From Thalassolituus sp006212115 (GTDB taxonomy: Bacteria; Pseudomonadota; Gammaproteobacteria; Pseudomonadales; Oceanobacteraceae), in the NCBI RefSeq assembly GCF_040372045.1, contig NZ_BAABWH010000001.1: a DNA stretch of 64,000 nucleotides. One strand, given 5' to 3'. Below the pieces are notes generated by a model, which did not search any database, was not told where the DNA came from, and saw only the letters and a program-made list of their open reading frames with translations. Positions 51,643 to 60,056 of the stretch are shown in pieces (the first letter of the stretch is position 1; every line of letters begins with the position of its first letter). The translations under genes and the position numbers were made by a program.

Positions 51643-51715
51643 TTGCCTGAAATTTGTGATCGGCCCCTCTGAGTACTCCCTACCCGTAACTCGTCTGACT
51701 GAACGTTTACTCAGC

Positions 51716-51773
51716 GTTACGTTTCCTGAAGTTTGTTACCCATGGGTTACACATTACGTAATCTTTCGTAACA
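51716..51773 (+). promoter_or_regulatory. Cluster of TGTTAC/GTAACA elements, unit 3 (likely CbrB UAS)
   Basis: GTTAC at 51716, TGTTAC at 51734, GTTAC at 51746 and GTAACA at 51768-51773, again with a 17-base gap between the last direct copy and the inverted one, as in unit 1. The cluster ends 100 bp before the predicted start of sRNA 3. Confidence 0.7.
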
Positions 51774-51815
51774 CTCTGGTTAACAAACACCCTAAGGACG
51801 CGAACAGAAAAACCC

Positions 51816-51828
51816 TAAGTCATTGATA
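51816..51828 (+). promoter_or_regulatory. IHF site, unit 3
   Basis: TAAGTCATTGATA is a perfect match to YAANNNNTTGATW, at the same distance from its promoter as in unit 2. Confidence 0.75.
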
Positions 51829-51847
51829 AATAACGATTTTAAAAAGT

Positions 51848-51863
51848 TGGCACGCCATTAGCT
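51848..51863 (+). promoter_or_regulatory. Sigma-54 promoter of sRNA 3
   Basis: TGGCACGCCATTAGCT fits the -24/-12 consensus with one mismatch (A for T). Predicted start near 51874. Confidence 0.88.
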
Positions 51864-51873
51864 TTATCTAGTT

Positions 51874-52184
51874 CAGAGAGCAACGCTACTGATAAAAATA
51901 ATAAAAGCGAAGCCTCAGATGATCCTGGATCGAAGCGCACTAATAACAATAACAAAGTGCTTCAGACAGGATCAGGTAGTGAAGACAGGCAAACAACAAT
52001 AATAACAATGCCTGAGTGACAAATGTTTTGAATGCGCATCAAGCGCCGATAACAATAACAAGAAATGAGGCAGGGGATGCCCATTCAAAACATCTGTCAA
52101 CATCGTAGCCGGGCACAATAACAATAATATCCGGCACGAACCTGACTCCAAAGCCGCCCTGTTGACTCAGCGCGGCTTTTTCTT
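51874..52184 (+). ncRNA. CrcZ-like Hfq/Crc-sequestering sRNA, copy 3
   Basis: About 311 bases and the most ordered copy. Five (AAN)n motifs: 51892-51907, 51942-51957, 51992-52010, 52051-52068 and 52115-52130; the third is six consecutive AAN triplets. Three are in hairpin loops: GCAC/GTGC-type (51936-51961), CAGGC/GCCTG (51986-52014) and GCCGG/CCGGC (52108-52135). The fourth is inside a long stem, GACAAATGTTTTGAATG (52018-52034) against 52082-52098, 16 of 17 paired. Function as an Hfq/Crc sponge is inferred from position, promoter and motifs. Confidence 0.87.
52151..52181 (+). terminator. Rho-independent terminator of sRNA 3
   Basis: AAGCCGC (52151-52157) pairs with GCGGCTT (52172-52178), with a 14-base loop, then a run of Ts (TTTTTC). 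The stem is related to those of units 1 and 2. Confidence 0.9.
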
Positions 52185-52231
52185 TGTTCTGATTTTGCCT
52201 CACGGCCAGATCCGGCCAACACATACTGTTC

Positions 52232-52267
52232 AGGCACCTCTGAATCATTCATAGGTGCCTTTATTTT
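52232..52267 (+). terminator. Second terminator before pcnB
   Basis: AGGCACCT (52232-52239) pairs perfectly with AGGTGCCT (52253-52260) around a 13-base loop, then TTATTTT. It stands between sRNA 3 and pcnB, so it may act as a backup that insulates pcnB from sigma-54 transcription. Confidence 0.8.
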
Positions 52268-52327
52268 GTGTCCGACCCGCCTTAACGGTAAACTCGCTCG
52301 CAGATTAACCAGAGAAACACTTTCATC

Positions 52328-53689
52328 GTGACCCTGATCAACCGAGTCAAAAAGCTGTTTAGCCAGAAAGCCGATGCTAATGACGTGCAATTACGCGTCA
52401 TTCCACGCGACGAGCATTCCATTTCCCGCACGAATATCAGTGAACCTGCTCTCAAGGTACTGTACCGACTGCGAAAAGCGGGCTATGGTGCCTACCTCGT
52501 TGGCGGCGGCGTACGTGACAACCTGCTGGGTTTGTCGCCCAAAGACTTTGACGTTGCAACGGATGCGACACCAGAACAGGTCAATGGGCTGTTTCGTAAC
52601 TCGCGTCTGATTGGTCGACGGTTCAAGTTGGTTCACGTTGTATTTGGACGCGAAGTTATTGAGGTCGCCACTTTCCGTGCGCCACCTTCTGAAGAGCACT
52701 CTGACAAGGTCTCCCGTCAGGGCGATCAGGGCATGATTCTGCGTGATAACGTCTACGGTAACAAAGACGAAGACGCCATGCGTCGTGACTTCACCATCAA
52801 CGCGCTGTACTACAACATCGATGACTTCAGTGTGCATTCCTACGCTGGCGGCTGGGAAGACATCCAGGCTCGCCAGATTCGACTGATTGGTGACCCTGCA
52901 ACCCGCTACCGTGAAGATCCGGTACGCATGCTGCGCGCAATACGTTTCGCGGTAAAACTCGGCTTTGATATCGAAGAAAAAACTGCAGCTCCGATTCGCG
53001 ACATGGCCCCGCTGATGACCCAGATTCCAGCGGCCAGATTGTTTGAAGAGTCGTTGAAACTGATTCTTGCCGGCAGCGCGCTCGACACCATGCGCATGCT
53101 GCGTGAATACAACTTATTCGAACCACTGTTTCCAGCCGCGGAACAGCGCATGCAGGACGACGACTACGCCGTGTCTCTGATCGAGAACACCATGCGTAAC
53201 ACCGACGCCCGCATTCAGTCGGGTAAGTCGGTAACACCCTATTTCTTCCTAGCTGCACTGCTCTGGCCGCAACTGAATAAGGTGCGCCAGAAATACGAAG
53301 ACGACGGCATGGCGCCGCACCCTGCTATCCAGAAAGCTGCAGACAAAGTACTGCGTGATCAGGTAAAAGCCACCGCGATTCCGAAGCGATTCTCGATTCC
53401 AATGCGTGAGATCTGGGAGCTACAGCTAAGACTGCCTAAAATACGCAGTCGTAAAGCACCTGAGCTGACTCAGCATCCACGCTTCCGTGCGGCCTACGAC
53501 TTCCTGTTGTTACGTCAGCAGTCTGGCGAAGAGTTGCAGGAGCTATGCGACTTCTGGACTGAGATTCAGGTTGATCATCCACCCGCCACTTCTCATAGCC
53601 AGAACCGCCACAACGACAGCGGAGATCAGCGCGGTGATGGGCAACGACGCAGACGCCCTCGTCGCCGTCGAAATAACAACCGCAACTGA
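52328..53689 (+). CDS. pcnB: Poly(A) polymerase I
   Basis: 453 residues from a GTG at 52328. Class II CCA/poly(A) polymerase head: AYLVGGGVRDNLLGLSPKDFDVATDATPE (metal Asp pair), then RRDFTINALYYNI and DPVRMLRAIRFAVKLGF. The C-terminal part has the PcnB-specific basic tail (RRRRPRRRRNNNR). It adds poly(A) to RNA 3' ends and promotes decay, including of sRNAs. Located after the sRNA array, as in Pseudomonas after crcZ. Confidence 0.95.
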   Translation: MTLINRVKKLFSQKADANDVQLRVIPRDEHSISRTNISEPALKVLYRLRKAGYGAYLVGGGVRDNLLGLSPKDFDVATDATPEQVNGLFRNSRLIGRRFKLVHVVFGREVIEVATFRAPPSEEHSDKVSRQGDQGMILRDNVYGNKDEDAMRRDFTINALYYNIDDFSVHSYAGGWEDIQARQIRLIGDPATRYREDPVRMLRAIRFAVKLGFDIEEKTAAPIRDMAPLMTQIPAARLFEESLKLILAGSALDTMRMLREYNLFEPLFPAAEQRMQDDDYAVSLIENTMRNTDARIQSGKSVTPYFFLAALLWPQLNKVRQKYEDDGMAPHPAIQKAADKVLRDQVKATAIPKRFSIPMREIWELQLRLPKIRSRKAPELTQHPRFRAAYDFLLLRQQSGEELQELCDFWTEIQVDHPPATSHSQNRHNDSGDQRGDGQRRRRPRRRRNNNRN

Positions 53690-53694
53690 TTCCA

Positions 53695-54189
53695 ATGACA
53701 ACCGCATACATTGGCCTCGGCGCGAACATCGACGATCCGATCATGCAGATCGAGATCGCCCTTCGTGCGTTGCATGCTCTGAGTGATACCCAGCTGACAG
53801 CCTGGTCGTCTTTTTATGGCAGTGCCCCGTTAGGACCTGAAGACCAGCCGGACTTTATCAACGCCGTGGCCAAGATCGAAACTGAGCTATCCCCTTTGTC
53901 TTTGTTGGATGCTCTACAACAGATCGAGCAAACTCAGGGACGCATCAAGCGACGCCACTGGGGAGAGCGCTGCATCGACCTCGATATCCTGCTGTTTGGC
54001 AACGAAATACTCCGTTCTGAGCGTTTAAACCTGCCCCATCACGAACTGACCAAACGCTCGTTTGTGGTCTCGCCACTACTGGAAATAGCCCCCGATCTGG
54101 TCCTTCCAGACGGGCAACCACTCAGCGATGTCCAGCCCGAATTTGACGGCGACCTGCACACGCTACACCGCCCTGTTATTGACTTATAA
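53695..54189 (+). CDS. folK: 2-amino-4-hydroxy-6-hydroxymethyldihydropteridine diphosphokinase
   Basis: 164 residues. It starts TAYIGLGANIDDP and has SSFYGSAPLGPEDQPDFINAV and RRHWGERCIDLDILLF (the metal-binding Asp-Leu-Asp), then LPHHELTKRSFVVSPLLEIAP. It transfers pyrophosphate from ATP in folate synthesis. It begins 5 bases after pcnB. Confidence 0.96.
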   Translation: MTTAYIGLGANIDDPIMQIEIALRALHALSDTQLTAWSSFYGSAPLGPEDQPDFINAVAKIETELSPLSLLDALQQIEQTQGRIKRRHWGERCIDLDILLFGNEILRSERLNLPHHELTKRSFVVSPLLEIAPDLVLPDGQPLSDVQPEFDGDLHTLHRPVIDL

Positions 54190-54249
54190 CCCACAATCCG
54201 CACCATACGCCCCATACCCGCGTATCGGGATTACCGGAGAACATACCGA

Positions 54250-55059
54250 ATGAGCGCAATCAGCATCCGCACCTTACAAGCGATGAAAGACAAAGGTCAG
54301 AAGTTTTCAGTACTGACCGCGTACGATGCCACCTTTGCCCAATTGGCCGCAGACGCAGGCGTCGAATCCCTGCTTGTGGGTGATTCGTTAGGTAACGTTA
54401 TTCAGGGGCAGACCAGCACGGTCCCCGTCACCCTGGAAGAAATGGTTTACCACACGGCAGCCGTTGCACGCGGTAACGCCCGTGCGGAACGTCCGGCCCT
54501 GATCATGACTGACCTGCCATTTATGACTTACGGTGATGTCGCAACAGGCGTCGAAAGCGCTCGTGCCGTCATGCAAGCCGGTGCACACATGGTTAAAGTC
54601 GAGGGTGATGACTGGTTGGTACCTCTCGTAGAAAACCTCGCACGTCAGGGCGTGCCTGTATGCGCACACCTTGGTTTGACCCCACAGGCCGTTAACAAGA
54701 TGGGTGGCTACCGGGTACAAGGCCGGGACGAAGATAAAGCGGATGCCATGGTTAAGCATTCTGTCGCACTTGCAGAAGCGGGTGCGGACATCATTTTGCT
54801 TGAGTGCGTCCCATCACCGCTGGCAAAACGCATTACCGAAGCCGTGAAGGTCCCTGTTGTTGGTATCGGTGCCGGTTCCGATACCGATGCACAGGTGCTG
54901 GTGTGTTACGACATGCTGGGCCTCAATACCCAACACGTCCCTAAGTTCGTGAAAAACTACATGACCGAAGGCCGCTCTGTCGCTGAAGCCCTGAAAGCCT
55001 ACGCCGACGAAGTACGGGATGGTGTTTTCCCCGGTCCGGAACACGGATTTGAAGCATGA
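54250..55059 (+). CDS. panB: Ketopantoate hydroxymethyltransferase
   Basis: 269 residues. Landmarks: KFSVLTAYDATFAQLAADAGVE, LVGDSLGNVIQGQTSTVPVTLEEM (metal Asp), MVKVEGDD, AHLGLTPQAVNKMGGYRVQGR and VPVVGIGAGSDTDAQVLVCYDMLGL. It makes ketopantoate from 2-oxoisovalerate and methylene-tetrahydrofolate, the first step of pantothenate synthesis. GGAGA precedes the ATG. Overlaps panC by 4 bases. Confidence 0.97.
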   Translation: MSAISIRTLQAMKDKGQKFSVLTAYDATFAQLAADAGVESLLVGDSLGNVIQGQTSTVPVTLEEMVYHTAAVARGNARAERPALIMTDLPFMTYGDVATGVESARAVMQAGAHMVKVEGDDWLVPLVENLARQGVPVCAHLGLTPQAVNKMGGYRVQGRDEDKADAMVKHSVALAEAGADIILLECVPSPLAKRITEAVKVPVVGIGAGSDTDAQVLVCYDMLGLNTQHVPKFVKNYMTEGRSVAEALKAYADEVRDGVFPGPEHGFEA

Positions 55060-55916
55060 TTACCGTCCATACCGTCGCTGAACTGCGCGAGCACGTTCGT
55101 ACAGCCCGTCAGGCGGGAAAACGTATTGGTTTTGTTCCGACAATGGGCAACCTGCATGCGGGCCATATCAGCCTGATTGATCGTGCGAATAACGAGACCG
55201 ACTACGTCGTCAGCAGCGTCTTCGTGAACCCACTGCAATTCAACGACCAAAGCGACCTGCAGCGGTACCCACGCACATTGCCGCAGGATCAGGAGAAGCT
55301 CAGTGCCGCAGACTGCGACCTGCTGTTTGCTCCTGATGTCGACGAGATGTACCCCAACGGTCAGACCGAACAGAGCATCGTACATGTTCCAGTGGTCTCC
55401 GAAGGTTTATGCGGTGGCAGCCGTCCCGGCCATTTCGATGGCGTATCTACCGTCGTCACTAAACTCTTTAATCAGGTACTGCCGGACGCGGCGTTTTTTG
55501 GTGAAAAAGACTTCCAGCAAGTCGCTGTGATCAAAAAGATGGTTAACGACCTGTGTATGCCTATCGAGGTCGTTACCGTGCCAACGGCGCGAGCAGAAGA
55601 CGGCCTCGCTCTGAGTTCACGAAATGGCTACCTGTCAGACGAAGAGCGCCAGCTGGCAACTGGACTGTACAAGACATTAAACGAGATCGCCGAGGCGCTT
55701 AACCGCGGTGAGCAACTGGACAAGACACTCGCACAAGCTAGTCTTCGCCTTGAAGAACGTGGCTTCCGCCCAGATTACGTGGAAGTGAGGGCCGCAGCAG
55801 ACCTGAGCCCAGCGGCACCGGGGGTTTCTGAGGTGGTCATCCTCGGCGCAGCATTTTTAGGCAATGCGCGCCTTATTGATAATCTGGTCGTAACATTGAA
55901 TCGCGGGATTGTTTAG
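55056..55916 (+). CDS. panC: Pantothenate synthetase
   Basis: 286 residues. VPTMGNLHAGHISLIDRA has the HIGH-like motif; FVNPLQFNDQSDLQRYPRT, DAAFFGEKDFQQVAVIKKMV (KMSKS-like KDFQQ) and LSSRNGYLSDEER follow. It joins pantoate and beta-alanine with ATP. Translation is coupled to panB. The beta-alanine comes from PanD, encoded next. Confidence 0.97.
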   Translation: MITVHTVAELREHVRTARQAGKRIGFVPTMGNLHAGHISLIDRANNETDYVVSSVFVNPLQFNDQSDLQRYPRTLPQDQEKLSAADCDLLFAPDVDEMYPNGQTEQSIVHVPVVSEGLCGGSRPGHFDGVSTVVTKLFNQVLPDAAFFGEKDFQQVAVIKKMVNDLCMPIEVVTVPTARAEDGLALSSRNGYLSDEERQLATGLYKTLNEIAEALNRGEQLDKTLAQASLRLEERGFRPDYVEVRAAADLSPAAPGVSEVVILGAAFLGNARLIDNLVVTLNRGIV

Positions 55917-56035
55917 GGCATACTTCCGCGCCTTACGCCTATAGGCCAGAAAATGAACAGTTCAGACAGCCGCCAGAAACACGTGTTTCGACGCGGATTT
56001 GGATTGTCCGAACAGAGAACTTGAAGGGTTTACCC

Positions 56036-56416
56036 ATGCAAACCATCATGCTGAAAGCCAAGCTTCACCAGGCACGTGTGACTCACTCTGTGCTGAATTA
56101 TGAAGGCTCTTGCGCCATTGACGGCAAGCTGCTCGAACTCACGGGCATGCGTGAGTTTGAACAAATCCAGATTTACAACATTGATAACGGTCAACGTTTC
56201 ACCACTTACATCATTCGTGGCGAAGACGACTCAGGCATTATCTCTGTCAACGGAGCAGCTGCACACCACGCCAGTGTTGGCGACCGCATCATTATCTGTG
56301 CCTACGGTAACTACAGCGAAGAAGAGCTGGCTACCTTCAAGCCAAAAATGGTGTACATGAACGAAGACAACACTGTCAGCCACACCAGCTTCGACATTCC
56401 GGTTCAGGTGGCCTGA
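56036..56416 (+). CDS. panD: Aspartate 1-decarboxylase
   Basis: 126 residues from the ATG at 56036 with GAAGGG upstream (a TTG at 56021 is not needed). The self-cleavage site is Gly24-Ser25 in NYEGSCAIDG, the new Ser becoming the pyruvoyl group. It makes beta-alanine. All three pan genes lie in one cluster, ended by a terminator. Confidence 0.96.
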   Translation: MQTIMLKAKLHQARVTHSVLNYEGSCAIDGKLLELTGMREFEQIQIYNIDNGQRFTTYIIRGEDDSGIISVNGAAAHHASVGDRIIICAYGNYSEEELATFKPKMVYMNEDNTVSHTSFDIPVQVA

Positions 56417-56446
56417 TCTTCCGATCACAGCCTAACTGACCACAAA

Positions 56447-56472
56447 GGCCGCCCATCGGGCGGTCTTTTTTT
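56447..56472 (+). terminator. Rho-independent terminator of the pan cluster
   Basis: CCGCCC pairs with GGGCGG around ATC (56449-56463), followed after TC by a run of seven Ts. Confidence 0.93.
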
Positions 56473-56534
56473 GCCCGCTGTTTGCCAGAGCCGTATACTC
56501 GACGTAATAGATACGGAAAAACTCAGGAAAACCA

Positions 56535-58193
56535 ATGGGATACACAGGAAGCCTGACCCAGTCAGCAGCGTGGAAAGACCTACAGGAACATCACAAGCGC
56601 ATTCATGATCATCACATGCGCGACTGGTTTAACCAGGACCCCAATCGCTTTGACACCTTTCAACTTGAAGCGGCTGGCCTGACCCTCGACTACTCCAAAA
56701 ACCGTATTACCGAAGACACCATGGCCTTGCTGCTGGGGCTGGCACGAGAGCAGGATCTGCCCTCGAAAATCGGTGCCATGTTCAATGGCGAAACCATCAA
56801 CCGCAGTGAAAACCGCCCGGCACTCCATACTGCCTTACGCAACTTCGGCGATCGCGACATCATGGTCGACGGCGAGAACATCATGCCAGAAGTACGGGAA
56901 ACCGTGCATCGCATGGAAGAGTTCTGCTGGAAGATCCGCCGTAATCAGTGGCGCGGTTACACCAATAAACCTTTTACTGACGTGGTCTCCATCGGTATTG
57001 GTGGCTCGTTCCTCGGGCCTAAGCTGGCATCCAGTGCACTCAAGCCCTACTGGGACAGCCGACTGAACATCCATTACCTCGCCAACATTGATGGTTCTCA
57101 TATTACCGAGATCCTCAAGCGACTCGATCCAGCAACCACCCTGTTTATTATTCAGTCCAAGTCATTTGGTACTCAGGAAACCCTGAAGAATGCCAATGCC
57201 TGCCGACAGTGGTTCCTTGATAACGGCGGTACAGAAGGCGACCTGTGTAAGCACTTCACCGCAGTCTCGTCCAACGTCGAGAAAGCCACCGCGTTTGGGA
57301 TTTCAGAAGAAAACATCTTCCCTATGTGGGATTGGGTAGGTGGCCGTTACTCACTTTGGTCGGCCATCGGCTTGCCGCTGGCACTCGCCATTGGCATTGA
57401 TAACTTCCGCGAACTGCTGCGCGGCGCCTACGAAATGGACGAACATTTCCGTACTGCTCCACTGGAACACAACATGCCCGTGATCATGGCATTACTTGGG
57501 GTGTGGTACGTGAACTTCTTCGGCGTCAATTCGCACGCTATTCTGCCCTACGACCATTACCTGCGCTCGTTGCCAGCTCACCTGCAACAGCTGGACATGG
57601 AGAGTAACGGTAAGAGCGTCACGATTGATGGCAGCAAGGTTAACTACAATACCGGCCCAGTGATCTGGGGCGGCGTCGGTACCAATGGCCAGCACGCGTT
57701 CCACCAGTTGCTGCACCAGGGCACACACTTCTCACCGTGTGACTTCATCATGCCGATGAACAGCCACAACCCGATTGATAACTTCCACGCCATGCTGGTG
57801 TCCAACTGCCTGTCACAGAGCCAGGCGCTCCTGCAGGGCAAGTCGGAAGAAGACGCCATTGCAGAGCTGACCGCAGGCGGAATGAGCAAAGCCGAAGCCA
57901 TGGTGCTAGCACCGCACAAAGTCATTCCGGGGAACCGTCCATCCAACACTATCTACTTCCCGAAATCGACACCACAAGTCGTAGGTGCATTGATTGCCCT
58001 GTACGAGCACAAAGTTGCCGCGCAAGGCATGATCTGGGGCGTCAATTCTTTTGACCAATGGGGCGTTGAGTTGGGTAAACAGCTTGGCAACAAAGTATTA
58101 GATGCACTGGAAGCTCAGAATGCTCCAGACGGATTCGATGGCTCGACCAACGGCCTGATTAACGCCTTCCACCGCATGCAGAAGCTTCTGTGA
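56535..58193 (+). CDS. pgi: Glucose-6-phosphate isomerase
   Basis: 552 residues. NRSENRPALHTALR, SIGIGGSFLGPKLAS (substrate loop), QSKSFGTQETLKNA, WDWVGGRYSLWSAIG (family signature) and IWGVNSFDQWGVELGKQL (second signature) are all intact. It interconverts glucose-6-P and fructose-6-P. It has its own promoter region after the pan terminator and is followed by a palindromic element. Confidence 0.97.
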   Translation: MGYTGSLTQSAAWKDLQEHHKRIHDHHMRDWFNQDPNRFDTFQLEAAGLTLDYSKNRITEDTMALLLGLAREQDLPSKIGAMFNGETINRSENRPALHTALRNFGDRDIMVDGENIMPEVRETVHRMEEFCWKIRRNQWRGYTNKPFTDVVSIGIGGSFLGPKLASSALKPYWDSRLNIHYLANIDGSHITEILKRLDPATTLFIIQSKSFGTQETLKNANACRQWFLDNGGTEGDLCKHFTAVSSNVEKATAFGISEENIFPMWDWVGGRYSLWSAIGLPLALAIGIDNFRELLRGAYEMDEHFRTAPLEHNMPVIMALLGVWYVNFFGVNSHAILPYDHYLRSLPAHLQQLDMESNGKSVTIDGSKVNYNTGPVIWGGVGTNGQHAFHQLLHQGTHFSPCDFIMPMNSHNPIDNFHAMLVSNCLSQSQALLQGKSEEDAIAELTAGGMSKAEAMVLAPHKVIPGNRPSNTIYFPKSTPQVVGALIALYEHKVAAQGMIWGVNSFDQWGVELGKQLGNKVLDALEAQNAPDGFDGSTNGLINAFHRMQKLL

Positions 58194-58203
58194 TATTACC
58201 GAG

Positions 58204-58307
58204 CGGTCTTGGGTGAAGCCTTCGCGACTCGCTGTAAATACATCCCTGTAGGCTCCCTTGTTAGCATCCATGCCAACAAGGGCCGCTGCAGGCTTAACCC
58301 AAGACCG
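58204..58307. repeat. Palindromic intergenic repeat element, about 104 bp
   Basis: CGGTCTTGGGTGAAGCC (58204-58220) and GGCTTAACCCAAGACCG (58291-58307) are inverted, 16 of 17 matching. The 70 bases between hold smaller hairpins, one around ACATCCCTGTAGG and one with TTGTT/AACAA arms flanking GCATCCATGCC. The layout recalls the abundant palindromic units of marine gammaproteobacteria such as Marinobacter and Alcanivorax (from memory). It lies between pgi and mtnA and may also end pgi transcription. Confidence 0.8.
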
Positions 58308-58378
58308 CCTTCTTAACGACAACGCACCGCTAACCAGTGTAAAATGCGCCGCTTTGAAACACCGGCCCGGTATTCACT

Positions 58379-59383
58379 ATGACAGCGCACTCTTCCTCCT
58401 TTAACGCGATCGAATGGCATGGCCAGTCGTTGCACCTGCTGGATCAGCGCGTGCTGCCCCACACTCACACCGTGCATGAATACACCACCGCCGCAGACGT
58501 CGCAGATGCGATCCGCGATATGGTCGTCCGTGGTGCGCCCGCTATCGGTATTACCGCGGCCTACGGGTACGCATTGGATGCACTCAATGGCCGTGATCTG
58601 AGTGCTGCCTACAAAGTTCTGGCGGAATCCCGCCCCACCGCGGTCAACCTGTTCTGGGCGCTGGAGCGCATGGCAGGGCTGGGCACCGAAGACCCACACG
58701 CACTAGTAGCAGAAGCGAAAAAGATTCACGAAGAAGACATCGCCGCTAACTTGACCATGGGGCAATTTGGCGCCTCGCTGATTAAAGAAGGCAGCCGGGT
58801 ATACACCCACTGCAACACAGGCACACTGGCCACCGGCGGCCACGGTACCGCATTAGGCATCATCCGCTCTGCGTTTGCCGACGGTAAACTCACACAGGTA
58901 TACGCCGGTGAAACCCGCCCATGGCTCCAAGGCGCACGCCTGACTGCATGGGAGCTGATGCAGGATAATATCCCGGTAAAACTGGTGTGTGACGGCGCAG
59001 CCGCGCAACTGTTCCGCGCCAAGGGTGCAGACTGGGTGATCGTGGGTGCCGACCGCATCACCGCCAACGGCGACGTTGCCAACAAAATTGGTACTTACAG
59101 TCTCGCAGTATTGGCCAAGCACCACGGCATGAAAGTCATGGTGGCCGCACCGACCACGACCTTCGACCTGACTCTCGACAGCGGCAACGCCATCCCGATT
59201 GAGCAGCGCCCAATGTCTGAAGTGACATCTCTTAACGGCCAGCCGATTGCCCCCGAGGGCTGCGAGGCGATTAATCCATCATTTGATGTCACCCCAGCGG
59301 AGCTCATCGACGCCATCGTGACCGAAAAAGGATTCGTCGAAAATCCAACGGTGGAAAATATCGCCATCATGGTAAATAGCTGA
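58379..59383 (+). CDS. mtnA: S-methyl-5-thioribose-1-phosphate isomerase
   Basis: 334 residues. DAIRDMVVRGAPAIGITAAYGYAL, VYTHCNTGTLATGGHGTALGII (catalytic Cys), AGETRPWLQGARLTAWEL and VGADRITANGDVANKIGTYSLAV (catalytic Asp) are typical of MtnA, an eIF2B-like fold. It converts methylthioribose-1-P to methylthioribulose-1-P. First of four methionine-salvage genes in one run. Confidence 0.96.
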   Translation: MTAHSSSFNAIEWHGQSLHLLDQRVLPHTHTVHEYTTAADVADAIRDMVVRGAPAIGITAAYGYALDALNGRDLSAAYKVLAESRPTAVNLFWALERMAGLGTEDPHALVAEAKKIHEEDIAANLTMGQFGASLIKEGSRVYTHCNTGTLATGGHGTALGIIRSAFADGKLTQVYAGETRPWLQGARLTAWELMQDNIPVKLVCDGAAAQLFRAKGADWVIVGADRITANGDVANKIGTYSLAVLAKHHGMKVMVAAPTTTFDLTLDSGNAIPIEQRPMSEVTSLNGQPIAPEGCEAINPSFDVTPAELIDAIVTEKGFVENPTVENIAIMVNS

Positions 59384-59404
59384 GCGCTGGATAGGTAATA
59401 ACCG

Positions 59405-60049
59405 ATGACCGCATCCAATAAACCTGCATTCAATAAAGCTGATTTCCAGAAAGCCGCCGAAGAACTCTGCCGCTACGGCCGCATTCTTTATGGCAACAAC
59501 TGGTCACCTGCCACCAGCTCGAATTACTCAGTGCGCCTCAACGACGACGTCTGCGCCCTTACCAGCTCAGGCAAGCACAAAGGTGAACTGACACCGGAGG
59601 ACATTCTGGCGGTGAACATGCAGGGCGAGCCATTGTCAGAAGGAAGGCCTTCTGCCGAAACCGGCCTCCACACGCAGCTGTACCGCCGCGACCACCACAT
59701 CGGCGCAGTGTTACATACGCACTCACCGACCGTAGTGCTACTGTCGCAGATATGGAAAGACGACGCCTTAAGTATGACAGGCTGGGAACTGCAAAAAGCC
59801 TTCGCCGGAGAAACCACCCACGAAGGCACAGTGACCTTCCCGATCTTTCCCAATGATCAGGATATCGACCGCCTTGCCGGGCAGGTAGAGCAACACATGC
59901 AACAACACGGACAAGGCCACGCCTATCTGATCCGTGGGCATGGCGTGTACACCTGGGGCAAAGACCTTGCCGAGTGTTACCGCCACCTGGAAGCCATCGA
60001 GCACCTGTTAGGCTACCAGCTCGAACTATTAAAAATACGCCAACCGTGA
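59405..60049 (+). CDS. mtnB: Methylthioribulose-1-phosphate dehydratase
   Basis: 214 residues, class II aldolase/adducin fold. NNWSPATSSNYSVRL, CALTSSGKHKGELTPEDIL, the zinc ligands in VLHTHSPTVVLLS and in LIRGHGVYTWGKDL, and RPSAETGLH are visible. It makes 2,3-diketo-5-methylthiopentyl-1-P. 21 bases after mtnA. Confidence 0.95.
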   Translation: MTASNKPAFNKADFQKAAEELCRYGRILYGNNWSPATSSNYSVRLNDDVCALTSSGKHKGELTPEDILAVNMQGEPLSEGRPSAETGLHTQLYRRDHHIGAVLHTHSPTVVLLSQIWKDDALSMTGWELQKAFAGETTHEGTVTFPIFPNDQDIDRLAGQVEQHMQQHGQGHAYLIRGHGVYTWGKDLAECYRHLEAIEHLLGYQLELLKIRQP

Positions 60050-60056
60050 GGCCCGT

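Noticed and set aside
50942..52184. A-rich repeated segments that might suggest a CRISPR array or simple AT-rich DNA
   Set aside because: Repeats are short (12-18 bases), variable and unevenly spaced, with promoters and terminators between groups. They fit Hfq-type motifs better.
50931..52390. Small open frames within the sRNA region (for example 50931-51125 minus, 51133-51321 plus, 52039-52390 minus)
   Set aside because: No ribosome sites, biased translations of the A-rich repeats, and they run across promoters and terminators of the sRNA units.
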